Counted from the first letter of the stretch, positions 51,831 through 61,892 are shown. The stretch: DNA of 64,000 bases from Candidatus Fermentithermobacillaceae bacterium (GCA_018052475.1 JAGPNG010000001.1:19506-83505), one strand, 5' to 3'. Numbers and translations are program-made. The notes: generated by a model from the letters alone, not told the origin.

Positions 51831-52715
51831 ATGCCCGATGAAAAACTGCGCGAATTAGGGGAAATCCTGAGAACTCAAAGAGAAAGTCTGGGTTTGACCA
51901 TCAAAGATGTTGAACGAGAAACCAAGATACGCTCGGTCTATCTTATGGCAATAGAATCGGGAAACGATAACATTTCTCCCGGAAAGGCATACTTCAGGGT
52001 TTTCTTGAAATCATACGCTGATTTTCTCGGGCTCAACGGTCTCGAATTTTCAAAGAGATATCAGGAAATAACCGAAGCGAAAGCCGGAGAACGTGAAAAA
52101 GGAAGGAACGTCGAGCAATCCGACACGAGGAAGACAGTCGCCGCGGAAGATAGGGCGTCTCGTACTCGGAGAAAGTCTGAAACCAAAAAAGCAAAGCGTC
52201 GGAAAAGATCCGCAAAAATCACCGGCACCCTACTTGTGATCGCAATTATCATATTGGCAGCATGGGGAATATGGAAAGGATTAGATTACTTACGATCTCA
52301 AAAAGAACTCGGTGAAAACACGGCTCCGGGACACGATAATGTACCTGAAGAGCCGCCTGTAACCGGAAATGAAGAGCCAACACCCCCAGAACAGCCTGTT
52401 AAAGTAGTAAGGACTGATACCAGCGCAGAAGTAAGCGTATTTGAAACCAACGAGTCTCCCATAGAGGTCGTTTTGGAGACACTTTCAGGTTCAGACGTTA
52501 GCTGCTGGATTAAAGCCGAAGCCGATGGCGAGGTTGTAGTTGAGAAAACAATGGGTTCTGCCGAAAAGATCGAACTGTCTGCAGATAAAGAACTACGAGT
52601 GAGAGCGGGAAGACCTTGGGTATTGACTATCACCGTAAATGGCGAGGACCTCGGGGTTGGAGGTAGCTTTGGTCCCGTAAAGGACCTGGTCTTCAAGTAC
52701 AACGAAGACCTATAG
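51831..52715 (+). CDS. rodZ: RodZ-like cytoskeletal HTH membrane protein
   Basis: RodZ links MreB to the elongation machinery. An N-terminal HTH (about 5-70) has LGEILRTQRESLGLTIKDVE and YFRVFLKSYADFLGL. A basic linker, one membrane helix (about 131-152, TGTLLVIAIIILAAWGIW), a proline-rich stretch (about 170-192) and a DUF4115-like C-terminal beta domain with WIKAEADGEVVVEKTM and WVLTITVNGEDLGVG follow. Length 294 is typical. It converges on mrfB and the two stop codons overlap by 6 bases. Confidence 0.9.
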   Translation: MPDEKLRELGEILRTQRESLGLTIKDVERETKIRSVYLMAIESGNDNISPGKAYFRVFLKSYADFLGLNGLEFSKRYQEITEAKAGEREKGRNVEQSDTRKTVAAEDRASRTRRKSETKKAKRRKRSAKITGTLLVIAIIILAAWGIWKGLDYLRSQKELGENTAPGHDNVPEEPPVTGNEEPTPPEQPVKVVRTDTSAEVSVFETNESPIEVVLETLSGSDVSCWIKAEADGEVVVEKTMGSAEKIELSADKELRVRAGRPWVLTITVNGEDLGVGGSFGPVKDLVFKYNEDL

Positions 52716-53984
52716 AAGTCTCTCCAGACGCCGTTTTCTTGACAAAAGAGGGTTGGGTATAGGTTTCTGGATTGCCTCAAAAAACATTATCCCATCTTCT
52801 ACTATATCAAGAGCCTTGGCGATGTCATTGCCGTAGACCTCATGATATCTGGCAAGCCATAAGTAGTCGTGCGGAATTGCCTGTCCTTCTCTGATGAGTC
52901 CCTCCCAAATGTGTGCTGCATCATCCCAGTTCCCCTCTTTTCTCATCACCTCGGCAAGTCGCCGCATATTGGCATATCCGGCTTTACTTCTAATGCCTCT
53001 TTTATCAAATCCGTAGTAAGACGCCTGCATGTATCGCCTGGCACGGTCAACATCTCCCTTTTGCAGGTGAAACTTACCAACACCCGCCAGTGTGAACGGA
53101 TCGTCACAGACATCCGGTCCTCTCAAACAAACTTCACCAAGGATTCTAAGAAGCCCTACCATATCAATAACGTCCATGCGGTTATGCGCAAACACTTGTT
53201 CCAAGACAGCGATGTCTCGGTCCTGCTCATATATGAAGTAGAGTGCAGGTATCAAGTGGCCGGGAATATCATCGGAGCGCCTTGTACCGATGAATCGAGC
53301 TACCGACTCTTTCAGGCTAAGGCCATAGACGGGGTGTTTTCCGAACTTGCGAACCAAAGAAAAGAGATCGATGTGGGCTAAGATAGACTTATAGCTCTTC
53401 TCCGGGGACAAACCGTTCAGTATGAACCTGCCGGTTAGAATTGGTATATCAAAAGAACTACCATTGAAAGTAACAAGAACAGAGTCTCTGTTCGTCACGT
53501 CTGCCATGTGCTCAAGCATCGTGGGTTCTTTTTCTCGATCAGACAAAAAATACTGCATTACCTCAAATCGTGAATTCCTCCACCTTCCGAACCCAGTGAG
53601 AAAAGACAGAGTTCCGGAACCCACAAGGCCGGTGGTCTCTATGTCCAAAAAAAGGAACCTGTCCGAGTCATCGCGGACAACCATAGCTTGGTTACCTAAC
53701 AAAACTCGGGCGATGTCTTGATCAATAGGATAAAACCATGGGAGACACCCCATCTCGTAGCAGCTAGTGTACACGCAAAAGCCGTCGTGGGTTTCTACGT
53801 CAATCTCGGAGGGGACGTACATCCCGTCGACTTCGCCCCGAGAAGGGCTCAGTGAGCTATCTTCGGTAGCCCTGTCAGAAACGAGGTGACAGAAATCTCC
53901 TTCATCCGGAGAACAAGACTTCTCACCCTCTTCAATCTTTCTAATTAGTTCCCTTAGGTTTTCCACAATTTCTTTATTAGTCAT
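52710..53984 (-). CDS. mrfB: MrfB/YprB-like exonuclease (RNase H fold)
   Basis: MrfB (YprB) is a 3'-5' exonuclease that acts with the helicase MrfA to repair mitomycin C-type DNA damage. The DEDD nuclease core is visible: FLFLDIETTGL with D114 and E116, VLVTFNGSSFDIPIL with D179, and HNRMDVIDM further on. The N-terminal ~100 residues are variable and acidic, and the C-terminal ~120 residues look like TPR-type repeats (ARRYMQASYYGFDKRG, WDDAAHIWEGLIREG). Its ATG overlaps the mrfA stop, so the two form an operon on the minus strand. Confidence 0.9.
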   Translation of the reverse strand: MTNKEIVENLRELIRKIEEGEKSCSPDEGDFCHLVSDRATEDSSLSPSRGEVDGMYVPSEIDVETHDGFCVYTSCYEMGCLPWFYPIDQDIARVLLGNQAMVVRDDSDRFLFLDIETTGLVGSGTLSFLTGFGRWRNSRFEVMQYFLSDREKEPTMLEHMADVTNRDSVLVTFNGSSFDIPILTGRFILNGLSPEKSYKSILAHIDLFSLVRKFGKHPVYGLSLKESVARFIGTRRSDDIPGHLIPALYFIYEQDRDIAVLEQVFAHNRMDVIDMVGLLRILGEVCLRGPDVCDDPFTLAGVGKFHLQKGDVDRARRYMQASYYGFDKRGIRSKAGYANMRRLAEVMRKEGNWDDAAHIWEGLIREGQAIPHDYLWLARYHEVYGNDIAKALDIVEDGIMFFEAIQKPIPNPLLSRKRRLERLL

Positions 53985-56266
53985 GATTCTACCTCTCGAA
54001 ACATGTTACTAAGTAATTCAAGGCACAAAGACTTGATGCCGCTTCCAACTTCATCTTTGGGTCCGACACACCCTGGACAGCCATCTGAGCACGGGCATGC
54101 AACCAACAACTCGTAACAAGCCTTGAGAATGTGGGGAAGAAGATTAAAGGCTTTTTCTGCCAACCCTACACCTCCCGGATACGAGTCATAAAGATATACA
54201 GTTGGGAGTCCGTCGTAGGTCGAACGGACCTCAATCGCGATGCCTAAATCGTTCTTGTCGCTCATCAAGAAAAGGGGAGCGATGTTGAGAATCACATTCG
54301 CAAGACCCGAAAGAACACCTCCGACAAGATGTGGGTCTATGAGTTGAGAAATGGCTTTCGGGATGCCAAGCCACATACCCTGTGTGTGCATATTCATATC
54401 CGGAATACTGATCTGTCCTGAACCCACGTTTTCATTTGTGTACAATTTGATCTTCTTGTAGATCGTAGCAACCGCTGTTACAGAAACCTCACCAAACCCA
54501 GACACAAACGGCAAATCCTCCCGAGATGCATCAACTGAAATAACCTTAACCCCAACGGCCAAATTCGCATCCGTGTAATAATCTACGTCGACTCTTTTTA
54601 CATATGCCTTCCTCGACGGATAGTCCAGCCGCATTACGTGGTACTGCTCGCCCTTGTGCATGTAGATCGCTTGCTCGTGAATTAGCATCGGAGCCGAGGC
54701 CCAATCTACCTCACCTATAACCTCAGTTCCTTTCGTAGTATCGATCACCACAAAATTATCATTGGATGCCGATCGCAGGCTTATAGCAGCTGCAGGGAAC
54801 GAATCTGATGACCAGTTCCATCTTGATGCGCTTTTGTACAAGACCTTCTCTTCCACCAAGTGATCAAGTATGTGTTCAATGCTTATCCCGGCAAAGCCTA
54901 ACAAAGACTCAGGGGAATCGGTAAAAGGAAGCTCGTAAGCCGCACACTTCACATGTTCTCCAAGGATATATGGGTTATTGGGATTAATGAGCGCGTACTC
55001 GGGCGTTTGAGCAAAAAAGTAGTCGGGGTTGTTTATTACAAACTGGTCCAAAGGAGAACCGCCGGCAACCAAAAAAGCGGCGGATTTGCCTTGCCTTCTA
55101 CCGGCCCTACCCGCTTGTTGCCATGTGCTCGCTATAGTGCCAGGGTAGCCTGACATTACTACAACATCAAGCCTGCCTATGTCAATCCCGAGTTCTAGAG
55201 CATTTGTTGCTGCGACGCCAATAATACTGCCTTCGCGAAGGCCCCTTTCGATCTCTCTTCTCTCATTCGGCAAGTACCCTCCACGGTAACCTTGGACTTT
55301 TTCCTTTTCAAAATCACGGGAATACGAATCACGCAGGTACTGGACAAGAAGTTCGCAAGACATACGAGACCTGGCAAAAACCAATGTCTGGATATCATTT
55401 CTGATAAAACGGGAAGAAATCTTGTACGCAGCATCTATAGAAGACTGACGAATAGAATTGTCCGGATCAAGAACGGGCGGGTTGTAGAAAATGAAGTCCT
55501 TGTCGGAAGAGGGGGCTCCATTCCGATCTATCGCAGTCACCGGCTTGCCTATCAGAGTTTCGGCCAGTTCCCGCGGATTCGCAATTGTAGCCGATGCTAA
55601 GATAAACTGAGGTGATGTGCCGTAGAACTCGCAGATCCTTATGAGCCGCCTAAGCACATTTGCAACGTGACTGCCGAAAACACCTCTGTAATTGTGCATT
55701 TCGTCTATGACCACGTATTTGATGGATTTGAAAAGTCTTGCCCAGGTAGTATGATGTGGCAGAATCGCTTGATGACACATATCTGGATTTGTGATTATGA
55801 CTTGCCCTACTTGTTTTGCGAGACGCCTTTTGGAATTAGGCGTATCTCCATCGAAGGTAAAACTCTTTATTGAAAATCCGCCTGCTCTGCACATATCTTC
55901 GATTTCGGCTAACTGATCCTGTGCCAAGGCTTTGGTAGGGAATAAGTACAAGGCCCGGCTGTTGGGATCCTTCAATATGGCATCTAACACCGGCAAATTG
56001 TAACACATCGTTTTGCCTGACGCAGTTGGAGTCACTACACAGATATTCTCGCCTTGCGTAACTCGGTCATATGCCTCCCTCTGGTGGGTATACAACGAAT
56101 TTAACCCTTTGTTCGCAAGCGCTTGCTTCAGCAATGGATGGAGCTCATCGGGAATATCAGAATAATCACCAGGGGTTGGCGGAAAATGATGCCATGCGGT
56201 CACACAACTTACAAACCTTGGATCATTTCGCAACTCACCTAGCACGGATTCAACGGTTTTGTTCAT
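53981..56266 (-). CDS. mrfA: MrfA/YprA-like DEAD/DEAH helicase with DUF1998 domain
   Basis: MrfA is a 3'-5' DNA helicase of the mitomycin repair pathway. Motif I is TPTASGKT (residues 79-86), motif II is DEMH (188-191) in VVIDEMHNYRG, and GSHVANVLRRLIRI, ILASATIANP, TLVFARSRMSCELLV and SGYPGTIASTWQQAGRAGRR (motif VI) follow. The C-terminal DUF1998 has the zinc-cysteine cluster CYELLVACPCSDGCPGCVGP. Length 761 is usual. It is divergent from cinA across a 186-base gap that carries an inverted repeat (CTATCA/TGATAG, 56345-56359). Confidence 0.93.
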   Translation of the reverse strand: MNKTVESVLGELRNDPRFVSCVTAWHHFPPTPGDYSDIPDELHPLLKQALANKGLNSLYTHQREAYDRVTQGENICVVTPTASGKTMCYNLPVLDAILKDPNSRALYLFPTKALAQDQLAEIEDMCRAGGFSIKSFTFDGDTPNSKRRLAKQVGQVIITNPDMCHQAILPHHTTWARLFKSIKYVVIDEMHNYRGVFGSHVANVLRRLIRICEFYGTSPQFILASATIANPRELAETLIGKPVTAIDRNGAPSSDKDFIFYNPPVLDPDNSIRQSSIDAAYKISSRFIRNDIQTLVFARSRMSCELLVQYLRDSYSRDFEKEKVQGYRGGYLPNERREIERGLREGSIIGVAATNALELGIDIGRLDVVVMSGYPGTIASTWQQAGRAGRRQGKSAAFLVAGGSPLDQFVINNPDYFFAQTPEYALINPNNPYILGEHVKCAAYELPFTDSPESLLGFAGISIEHILDHLVEEKVLYKSASRWNWSSDSFPAAAISLRSASNDNFVVIDTTKGTEVIGEVDWASAPMLIHEQAIYMHKGEQYHVMRLDYPSRKAYVKRVDVDYYTDANLAVGVKVISVDASREDLPFVSGFGEVSVTAVATIYKKIKLYTNENVGSGQISIPDMNMHTQGMWLGIPKAISQLIDPHLVGGVLSGLANVILNIAPLFLMSDKNDLGIAIEVRSTYDGLPTVYLYDSYPGGVGLAEKAFNLLPHILKACYELLVACPCSDGCPGCVGPKDEVGSGIKSLCLELLSNMFREVES

Positions 56267-56452
56267 ATTGAGATCCCCCTTCAGGTAAGGCGGCCGTTAT
56301 GGCTTTTCAATCCGGTCCAATCACACACTTGTTTGATATATATTCTATCATAGTGATAGTCTATCCTTCGAAATATCAAAAGTGAGGCAAATTCTCTGAA
56401 CAAGCAGTAAAATTGGATATGCATAGATGGACGTTCGCAGGAGGTGCGACTA

Positions 56453-57706
56453 ATGGAAGCCGAGATATTATCTGTAGGAACAGAACTATTGCTAGGTGAA
56501 ATTGCGGACACAAATGCTCAATACATCTCTTCTCGTTTGAGAGATACGGGGGTAAATGTGTATAGAAGGGTTACGGTAGGGGATAACCTCAAAAGGCTTA
56601 CCTCAGCATTTCAAGACTCAATGCACAGAGCAGACATTGTAATCTGCACTGGCGGCCTGGGACCTACTGACGATGACGTTACCGCCGAGGCCCTTGCGGC
56701 AGCCCTAGGACGGAGCCTGGTGTTCTCAGAGGAAGCGTGGAAGAACATAGAATCCTCATTGCAGAAGCGCAATAGAAAGCCTAATCCTTCCGATAGAAAG
56801 CAAGCATATATAGTAGACGGTGGCTTTTTCATACCGAATAAAGTCGGAACCGCGCCCGGACAAGGCGTCACAATTGACAACAAACTTGTAGTGCTCTTGC
56901 CGGGCCCTCCATTTGAGATGAAACCCATGTTTGAAGAATACGTTATTCCGCTTATCAAAGAGAAATATCACGATCTTGAACCTATCAAATATCTTAATCT
57001 CAATATCGTAGGATTACCCGAAGCAACAGTAGCCGAAGCAGTTAGAGATCTAATGGAAAGTAACAACCCATCAATTGCTCCTTACACTGGGCTCGGACAA
57101 GTACGTCTGAGGATAGCTGCCAGGGGAAGAGATGAAAAGGAACAAGCTGCGATGATCGCCAATATGGAAAAAGAGGTACGCAAGCGTCTGGGGCGCAACA
57201 TATATGGCACAAATGATGAAACTCTGGAAGAGGTAATAGGCCGTATACTTGCTAAAAGAGGTCTCACATTAGCTGTGGCGGAATCCGTAACCGGCGGTTT
57301 AATATCTTACAGGATAACTGAAGTGCCCGGCAGTTCAAAGTACTTCAAAATGGGCATGGTTGCATATGATCCGGCGGTGAAGGCGTCAAACCTCGGAATT
57401 TCCTTTGAAGCCTTAGACAGAAACCAAGCAGTAAACGAAGATGTTGCAAAAGGCATGGCTCAAAGCATAAGACTTTTGGCAGGAGCTGATCTCGGACTTT
57501 CTACCACGGGATTTGCAGGCCCCGACGGCGGTACAGAGAGTGAACCCATAGGCACTGTGTATATCGGGCTAGACCACAAGGACGGGGGGCTGGTTGAGAA
57601 AATCCTTTATCCGAGCACCCGGTCCAGAACCAGATCTTACGCGGCTCAACAGGCATTATGTATCCTGTATAAATTCCTTGTAGGACTGACTGAGCAAAGG
57701 AAGTGA
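56453..57706 (+). CDS. cinA: Competence/damage-inducible protein CinA
   Basis: CinA combines an N-terminal MoeA/MogA-like domain (LSVGTELLLGEIADTNAQYI, ADIVICTGGLGPTDDDVTAE, LPGPPFEM) with a C-terminal NMN deamidase-type CinA domain (VAESVTGGLISYRITEVPGS, LLAGADLGLSTTGFAGPDGG and TEPIGTVYIGL-like stretch). Activities known in the family are ADP-ribose pyrophosphatase and NMN amidohydrolase, i.e. pyridine nucleotide salvage. ATG 56453 has AGGAGG at 56439-56444. It heads the cinA-thpR-recA-recX cluster seen in many Bacillota. Confidence 0.95.
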   Translation: MEAEILSVGTELLLGEIADTNAQYISSRLRDTGVNVYRRVTVGDNLKRLTSAFQDSMHRADIVICTGGLGPTDDDVTAEALAAALGRSLVFSEEAWKNIESSLQKRNRKPNPSDRKQAYIVDGGFFIPNKVGTAPGQGVTIDNKLVVLLPGPPFEMKPMFEEYVIPLIKEKYHDLEPIKYLNLNIVGLPEATVAEAVRDLMESNNPSIAPYTGLGQVRLRIAARGRDEKEQAAMIANMEKEVRKRLGRNIYGTNDETLEEVIGRILAKRGLTLAVAESVTGGLISYRITEVPGSSKYFKMGMVAYDPAVKASNLGISFEALDRNQAVNEDVAKGMAQSIRLLAGADLGLSTTGFAGPDGGTESEPIGTVYIGLDHKDGGLVEKILYPSTRSRTRSYAAQQALCILYKFLVGLTEQRK

Positions 57707-57712
57707 TCAGGA

Positions 57713-58339
57713 ATGGAAGGCAAAACGTTTAGAGGCTTCGTAGCTATCGGCGTACCTGATGAGATAAAGAGCTTTATCCGGGCTTTTACCGGCGAGGCTG
57801 CCAAGCACCTGCCAAACTGTCGTTTTGTTGACGTGAAGAACCTTCATCTCACGCTACAGTTTCTGGGCAATAGTGTTAGCGAATCCCTAGTTCCTGACAT
57901 ATCGCAAGTGATTTATGAAACTGTGCGAGCTACTGCACCGTTTAAGATCTCCTTGGGAGATGCCGGGACCTTTCCAGAAAAAGGACGCCCCCGGGTCTTT
58001 TACGTCGGGCTTTCTAAGGGAAGACAAGAGACTACTAACCTGGCACTAAACCTCCAGTCACGCCTGGGAGAACTGGGATTCAAAGAAGATGCATCTTTTG
58101 AGCCACACTTGACTCTCGCCAGGCTCAAAGATAGACGAGGCCCTCGCACCGGTGGGGAAGTCGACCTACAGAAGTATTGGCAAGACATGTATGCCGACTT
58201 CAAAACAAAGCATCTGAGTGAAAGCGGAAGCGACCTCGCTCTTTCTTGGACAGCAGACAAGGTCGCTCTGATAAAGAGTGAACTATCCTCTAAAGGGCCA
58301 GTGTATTCGGTAGTTTCGGAGCACTTTTTAGGACAATGA
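57713..58339 (+). CDS. thpR: RNA 2',3'-cyclic phosphodiesterase (2'-5' RNA ligase family)
   Basis: ThpR belongs to the 2H phosphoesterases. The two catalytic HxTx motifs are H45-L-T47-L and H132-L-T134-L, in NLHLTLQFLG and EPHLTLARLKD. The first strand is FRGFVAIGVPDEI. At 208 residues it is a little longer than usual, owing to an extended C-terminal tail. It starts 6 bases after cinA and lies 112 bases before recA, which has its own promoter. Confidence 0.92.
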   Translation: MEGKTFRGFVAIGVPDEIKSFIRAFTGEAAKHLPNCRFVDVKNLHLTLQFLGNSVSESLVPDISQVIYETVRATAPFKISLGDAGTFPEKGRPRVFYVGLSKGRQETTNLALNLQSRLGELGFKEDASFEPHLTLARLKDRRGPRTGGEVDLQKYWQDMYADFKTKHLSESGSDLALSWTADKVALIKSELSSKGPVYSVVSEHFLGQ

Positions 58340-58348
58340 TGGGATAGA

Positions 58349-58398
58349 CGAACATTTGTGTAATATGATTGCTCGTTCGGTTTGCTTAATGTTATACT
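58349..58398 (+). promoter_or_regulatory. recA promoter with a possible weak SOS box
   Basis: TTGCTC (58369-58374), an 18-base spacer and an extended -10 TGTTATACT (58390-58398) form a plausible sigma-A promoter. CGAACATTTGTGTA (58349-58362) just upstream resembles the Gram-positive LexA box (CGAAC-N4-GTTCG) in its left half but has about three mismatches on the right, so the SOS assignment is weak. Confidence 0.5.
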
Positions 58399-58451
58399 CA
58401 ATAAAGAATGACTGCCAGGGTTGACAGGCGACTCTAAGGAGTGAAAACCTA

Positions 58452-59519
58452 ATGTTGGAAAAAGAAAAGGCCCTAGAGTTGGCGGTATCGCAGATAGAGA
58501 AGCAATTTGGAAAGGGTTCTATAATGAGATTTGGCGAAGCTTCTCAAAGGATGGCGGTTGATGTAATTCCAACCGGTGCCCTGGCACTAGATATTGCTCT
58601 AGGAATCGGGGGTATCCCCCGTGGAAGAATTGTGGAGATTTACGGCCCAGAGGGCTCAGGAAAAACTACGGTTGCGCTTCACATTATTGCTGAGGCGCAG
58701 AAGGCAGGCGGAATATCTGCATTTATAGATGCTGAGCACGCGCTGGATCCCTTGTACGCAAGAAGACTCGGGGTCGACATAGATAACCTGCTCATCTCAC
58801 AACCGGATACAGGCGAACAGGCTCTGGAGATAGTCGAGGCCTTAGTTCGAAGCAGCGCTGTAGACTGTATCGTAATTGATTCTGTCGCGGCTTTGGTGCC
58901 TCGGGCAGAGCTTGAAGGCGAAATGGGTGATGCCCACATGGGCCTGCAAGCCAGACTCATGTCTCAGGCGCTAAGGAAGCTCACGGCAGTAGTCTCGAAA
59001 TCCAAGTCTACTGTGATATTCATAAACCAGATACGCGAGAAGATCGGCGTCATGTTCGGTAACCCAGAAGTTACACCGGGAGGAAGAGCGCTGAAGTTCT
59101 ACTCGTCGGTAAGGCTGGATATTAGGCGCATAGAAAACATAAAGCAAGGTCAAAACACCATAGGCGCTAGGACAAGAGTACGGGTAGTTAAGAACAAGCT
59201 GTCTCCGCCTTTTAGAGAAGCAGAGTTTGACATCATATTCGGCGAGGGTATATCTCGTGAAGGGTCGATTCTGGATGTAGGAGTCGATCAAGGCGTCCTC
59301 ACAAGAACGGGAACCTGGTACTCATATGGAGATATCAGGCTTGGGCAAGGCAAAGAGGCCGCTAAACAGTACTTCGCAGAGAACCCTGAAGTGGCAAGGG
59401 AAGTAGAACTAAAGATCAAGGAGAAATTGCAGCCTGGATCTGCTGCTTCTTCTGACCCTGCGGAAACCGATAGTAATCTCGAGGGGAAGAGCAAGTCAGG
59501 TGACACTGATGGGAAGTAA
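58452..59519 (+). CDS. recA: Recombinase RecA
   Basis: RecA forms filaments on single-stranded DNA, performs strand exchange and triggers SOS. Walker A is G65-PEGSGKT72. Other core features: [20 protein letters not shown] near the start, [59 protein letters not shown] and [20 protein letters not shown]. The C-terminal tail is acidic. Length 355 is normal. It overlaps the recX start. Confidence 0.98.
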   Translation: MLEKEKALELAVSQIEKQFGKGSIMRFGEASQRMAVDVIPTGALALDIALGIGGIPRGRIVEIYGPEGSGKTTVALHIIAEAQKAGGISAFIDAEHALDPLYARRLGVDIDNLLISQPDTGEQALEIVEALVRSSAVDCIVIDSVAALVPRAELEGEMGDAHMGLQARLMSQALRKLTAVVSKSKSTVIFINQIREKIGVMFGNPEVTPGGRALKFYSSVRLDIRRIENIKQGQNTIGARTRVRVVKNKLSPPFREAEFDIIFGEGISREGSILDVGVDQGVLTRTGTWYSYGDIRLGQGKEAAKQYFAENPEVAREVELKIKEKLQPGSAASSDPAETDSNLEGKSKSGDTDGK

Positions 59520-60006
59520 AACTCCTATGAGTGCGGCCTTGAGGATTCTGTCCAGGCGTCAGGTCAGTTCGGGCCAAATGAAGTTCATGTTATTACAGAA
59601 ACAATTTCTTCCACAACAGATTGATGAGTGCATAGATAAGCTAGAGCAGTGGGGTTATATAGATGATAGGTCTCTTGCTGCGGATATCCTCGAAAGAATG
59701 ATATCCAATTCACCGTGCGGCAAGAAGCGATGTTTGTATGAGCTTGAGAAGAGACGTTTTGATAGAGAACTGGCAAAGGAACTAGTGGATAGGGCATATT
59801 CTGAATTGGATGAAAGAGCCCTAGCATTTGCAGCTGCTGAGCAGTATGCAAAAAACAAATCGGAAATGGCGTCTAAAGATGTACAGCGCCTGGCTGGGTG
59901 GCTTTCGCGACGTGGTTTCACTGGCGAAACTATTTATACTGTGATAAGAGCATACAGTCAGGCATCTAGTGGGGAGCAGATTCCCGAATACTGGGGTCCG
60001 TATTGA
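59509..60006 (+). CDS. recX: Regulatory protein RecX
   Basis: RecX inhibits or modulates RecA filaments. The 165-residue protein is a helical repeat with [59 protein letters not shown] and a third repeat at [23 protein letters not shown] 59509 has AGGTGA five bases upstream inside the end of recA, so the genes overlap by 11 bases; GTG 59500 is an alternative. Confidence 0.9.
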   Translation: MGSKTPMSAALRILSRRQVSSGQMKFMLLQKQFLPQQIDECIDKLEQWGYIDDRSLAADILERMISNSPCGKKRCLYELEKRRFDRELAKELVDRAYSELDERALAFAAAEQYAKNKSEMASKDVQRLAGWLSRRGFTGETIYTVIRAYSQASSGEQIPEYWGPY

Positions 60007-60095
60007 ATTATACCTGGATAGACTCATTGGGCGACGTACGATCGCGTAATCCAGGTTGAGATTATAGTTAGGATAAATGGCTTTTAGCGACTTGC

Positions 60096-60224
60096 TATAC
60101 TATAAGAGCATGAACTCGGTTGTATATGTAGACATGGCATTTATATGACTTTGTGAGCGCTTAGGCCTTATAACGACTATATGATACATCCTTACCCAGT
60201 ATGCCGGGCATTGCTCGGCTTTTT
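60096..60224 (+). ncRNA. Possible terminated leader or small RNA upstream of rny
   Basis: The 243-base gap between recX and rny is not empty. An extended -10 (TGCTATACT, 60094-60101 region) lacks a good -35. About 100 bases on, a Rho-independent terminator follows: GCCGGGC (60203-60209), ATT loop, GCTCGGC (60213-60219), then TTTTT (60220-60224). A ribosome binding site and rny start come 10-26 bases later. The stretch could be an attenuated leader of rny or a short independent RNA. An unrelated inverted repeat (ACCTGGAT/ATCCAGGT) lies right after recX at about 60011-60056. Family not recognised. Confidence 0.4.
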
Positions 60225-60249
60225 GTGTTCATAGAGGAGGTGATAATGG

Positions 60250-61791
60250 ATGGATTACGGTTTGTGCGTTCTATCAGCTGTCGTAGGGGCTGTCGTAGGA
60301 GCTATCGCTGGATACCTGGTTCGTAAAGTCATCGGAGAAGCGAAAATCTCATCGGCAGAGGCCGAGGCTACAAGAATCATAGAAGAAGCTACGAAAACTG
60401 CGGACACAAAGCAGCGGGAAATCCTTGTCGAAGCACGAGATAGCGCACAGAGACTTCGAGACGAAGTCGATAAAGAGATTAGAGAACGACGCCAAGAAGT
60501 GCAACGCCTCGAACGCAGACTCATGAGCAAAGAAGAGTCGCTCGACCGGAGACAGGAGATATTGACCCAAAGAGAAGACAACCTGTCCAAACGCGAACGA
60601 GGTTTAACCGAAAAAGAGCGAATGCTCGAAAAAATGCAGGAAGAGTGCATGAAGGAGCTTGAGCGAATATCCGGTCTTTCAACTGATGAGGCCCAAGAGA
60701 TGATCCTTCAAGAAGTTCGAGAAACTCTAAAGGAGGAAAGTGCCAGAATCATCCGAGATGCTGAAGCGCAAGCAAAAGAAAGAGCTGACGAGGTTGCGCG
60801 CAACATCATATCTCTGGCAATCCAAAGGTGTGCCGCCGATCACGTCGCGGAGAACACCGTATCGGTAGTGGAACTACCCAGCGAGGAAATGAAGGGCAGG
60901 ATAATCGGACGTGAAGGGAGAAATATCAGAACTCTGGAAACTCTTACAGGAATAGAACTCATTATCGATGATACGCCTGAAGCTGTTATATTGTCAGGCT
61001 TTGACCCTGTGAGAAGGGAAGTAGCACGATTAGCCTTAGAGAGGCTCGTTGCCGATGGTCGAATTCATCCTGCACGCATAGAAGAAATGGTTGAAAAGGC
61101 GCAAAAGGACGTAGAGTCCATGATAAAGCAAGAAGGAGAACAAGCCGCCTTGCAGTTAAGCATTCACAATTTACATCCGGAACTCATAAAACTGTTAGGA
61201 CGACTCAAGTTCAGAACAAGCTACGGACAGAACGTCTTGAAACATTCTATCGAGGTTGCCCAGCTCGCTGCTAATATGGCTGCCGAGATAGGTGCAAATG
61301 TTAACGTTGCCAAGCGCGCAGGACTTTTGCATGATATAGGCAAAGCTGTAGACCACGAGGTTGAGGGCTCTCACGTGGCAATCGGAGTAAACCTGCTCAG
61401 AAAGTACAGAGAATCCAACGAAGTCATCAAAGCGGTAGAAGCTCACCATGGGGACTTAGAACCCCAGACTGTTGAAGCATTCTTAGTAGCAGCGGCCGAT
61501 GCCATATCTGCGGCACGTCCGGGTGCTCGGCGTGAGACCTTAGAGATGTACCTAAAGCGGCTAGAGAAATTGGAGGAAATTGCCAATTCATTCGAAGGTG
61601 TTGAGAAATCGTACGCAATTCAAGCCGGCCGTGAAATCAGAATAATGGTTAAGCCTGAGCGGATAGATGATGTGGGATCAGTTACTTTGGCTAGAGACAT
61701 AGCCAAAAGGATTGAGAAGGAACTTGAATATCCAGGTCAGATTAAGGTCACAGTCATACGGGAAACTAGAGCAGTTGGATTCGCAAAGTAA
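60250..61791 (+). CDS. rny: Ribonuclease Y
   Basis: RNase Y is the membrane-bound endonuclease that starts mRNA decay in many Bacillota. It has an N-terminal membrane helix (about 5-27), a long coiled coil (about 30-195), a KH domain with [20 protein letters not shown], and an HD domain with [17 protein letters not shown] and [20 protein letters not shown]. Length 513 is standard. GAGGAGG (60234-60240) supports ATG 60250. A perfect 16-bp palindrome follows 13 bases after the stop. Confidence 0.97.
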   Translation: MDYGLCVLSAVVGAVVGAIAGYLVRKVIGEAKISSAEAEATRIIEEATKTADTKQREILVEARDSAQRLRDEVDKEIRERRQEVQRLERRLMSKEESLDRRQEILTQREDNLSKRERGLTEKERMLEKMQEECMKELERISGLSTDEAQEMILQEVRETLKEESARIIRDAEAQAKERADEVARNIISLAIQRCAADHVAENTVSVVELPSEEMKGRIIGREGRNIRTLETLTGIELIIDDTPEAVILSGFDPVRREVARLALERLVADGRIHPARIEEMVEKAQKDVESMIKQEGEQAALQLSIHNLHPELIKLLGRLKFRTSYGQNVLKHSIEVAQLAANMAAEIGANVNVAKRAGLLHDIGKAVDHEVEGSHVAIGVNLLRKYRESNEVIKAVEAHHGDLEPQTVEAFLVAAADAISAARPGARRETLEMYLKRLEKLEEIANSFEGVEKSYAIQAGREIRIMVKPERIDDVGSVTLARDIAKRIEKELEYPGQIKVTVIRETRAVGFAK

Positions 61792-61804
61792 GATTGCGCA
61801 TAGA

Positions 61805-61839
61805 TTGTTGACACCAAGCTCCGAGCTTGGTGTCAACAA
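61805..61839. repeat. Perfect 16-bp inverted repeat after rny
   Basis: TTGTTGACACCAAGCT (61805-61820), CCG loop, AGCTTGGTGTCAACAA (61824-61839). All 16 pairs are perfect. No T-run follows on either strand, so it is not a standard terminator. It is 13 bases after the rny stop and 53 bases before the next gene's likely start. It could be a 3' stabilising hairpin, a protein operator or a degenerate repeat element. Confidence 0.8.
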
Positions 61840-61892
61840 CGTGTCTGGACATGCAACAGACTGCAATGTGGTTTTAGGAGTAGATGTGGATT

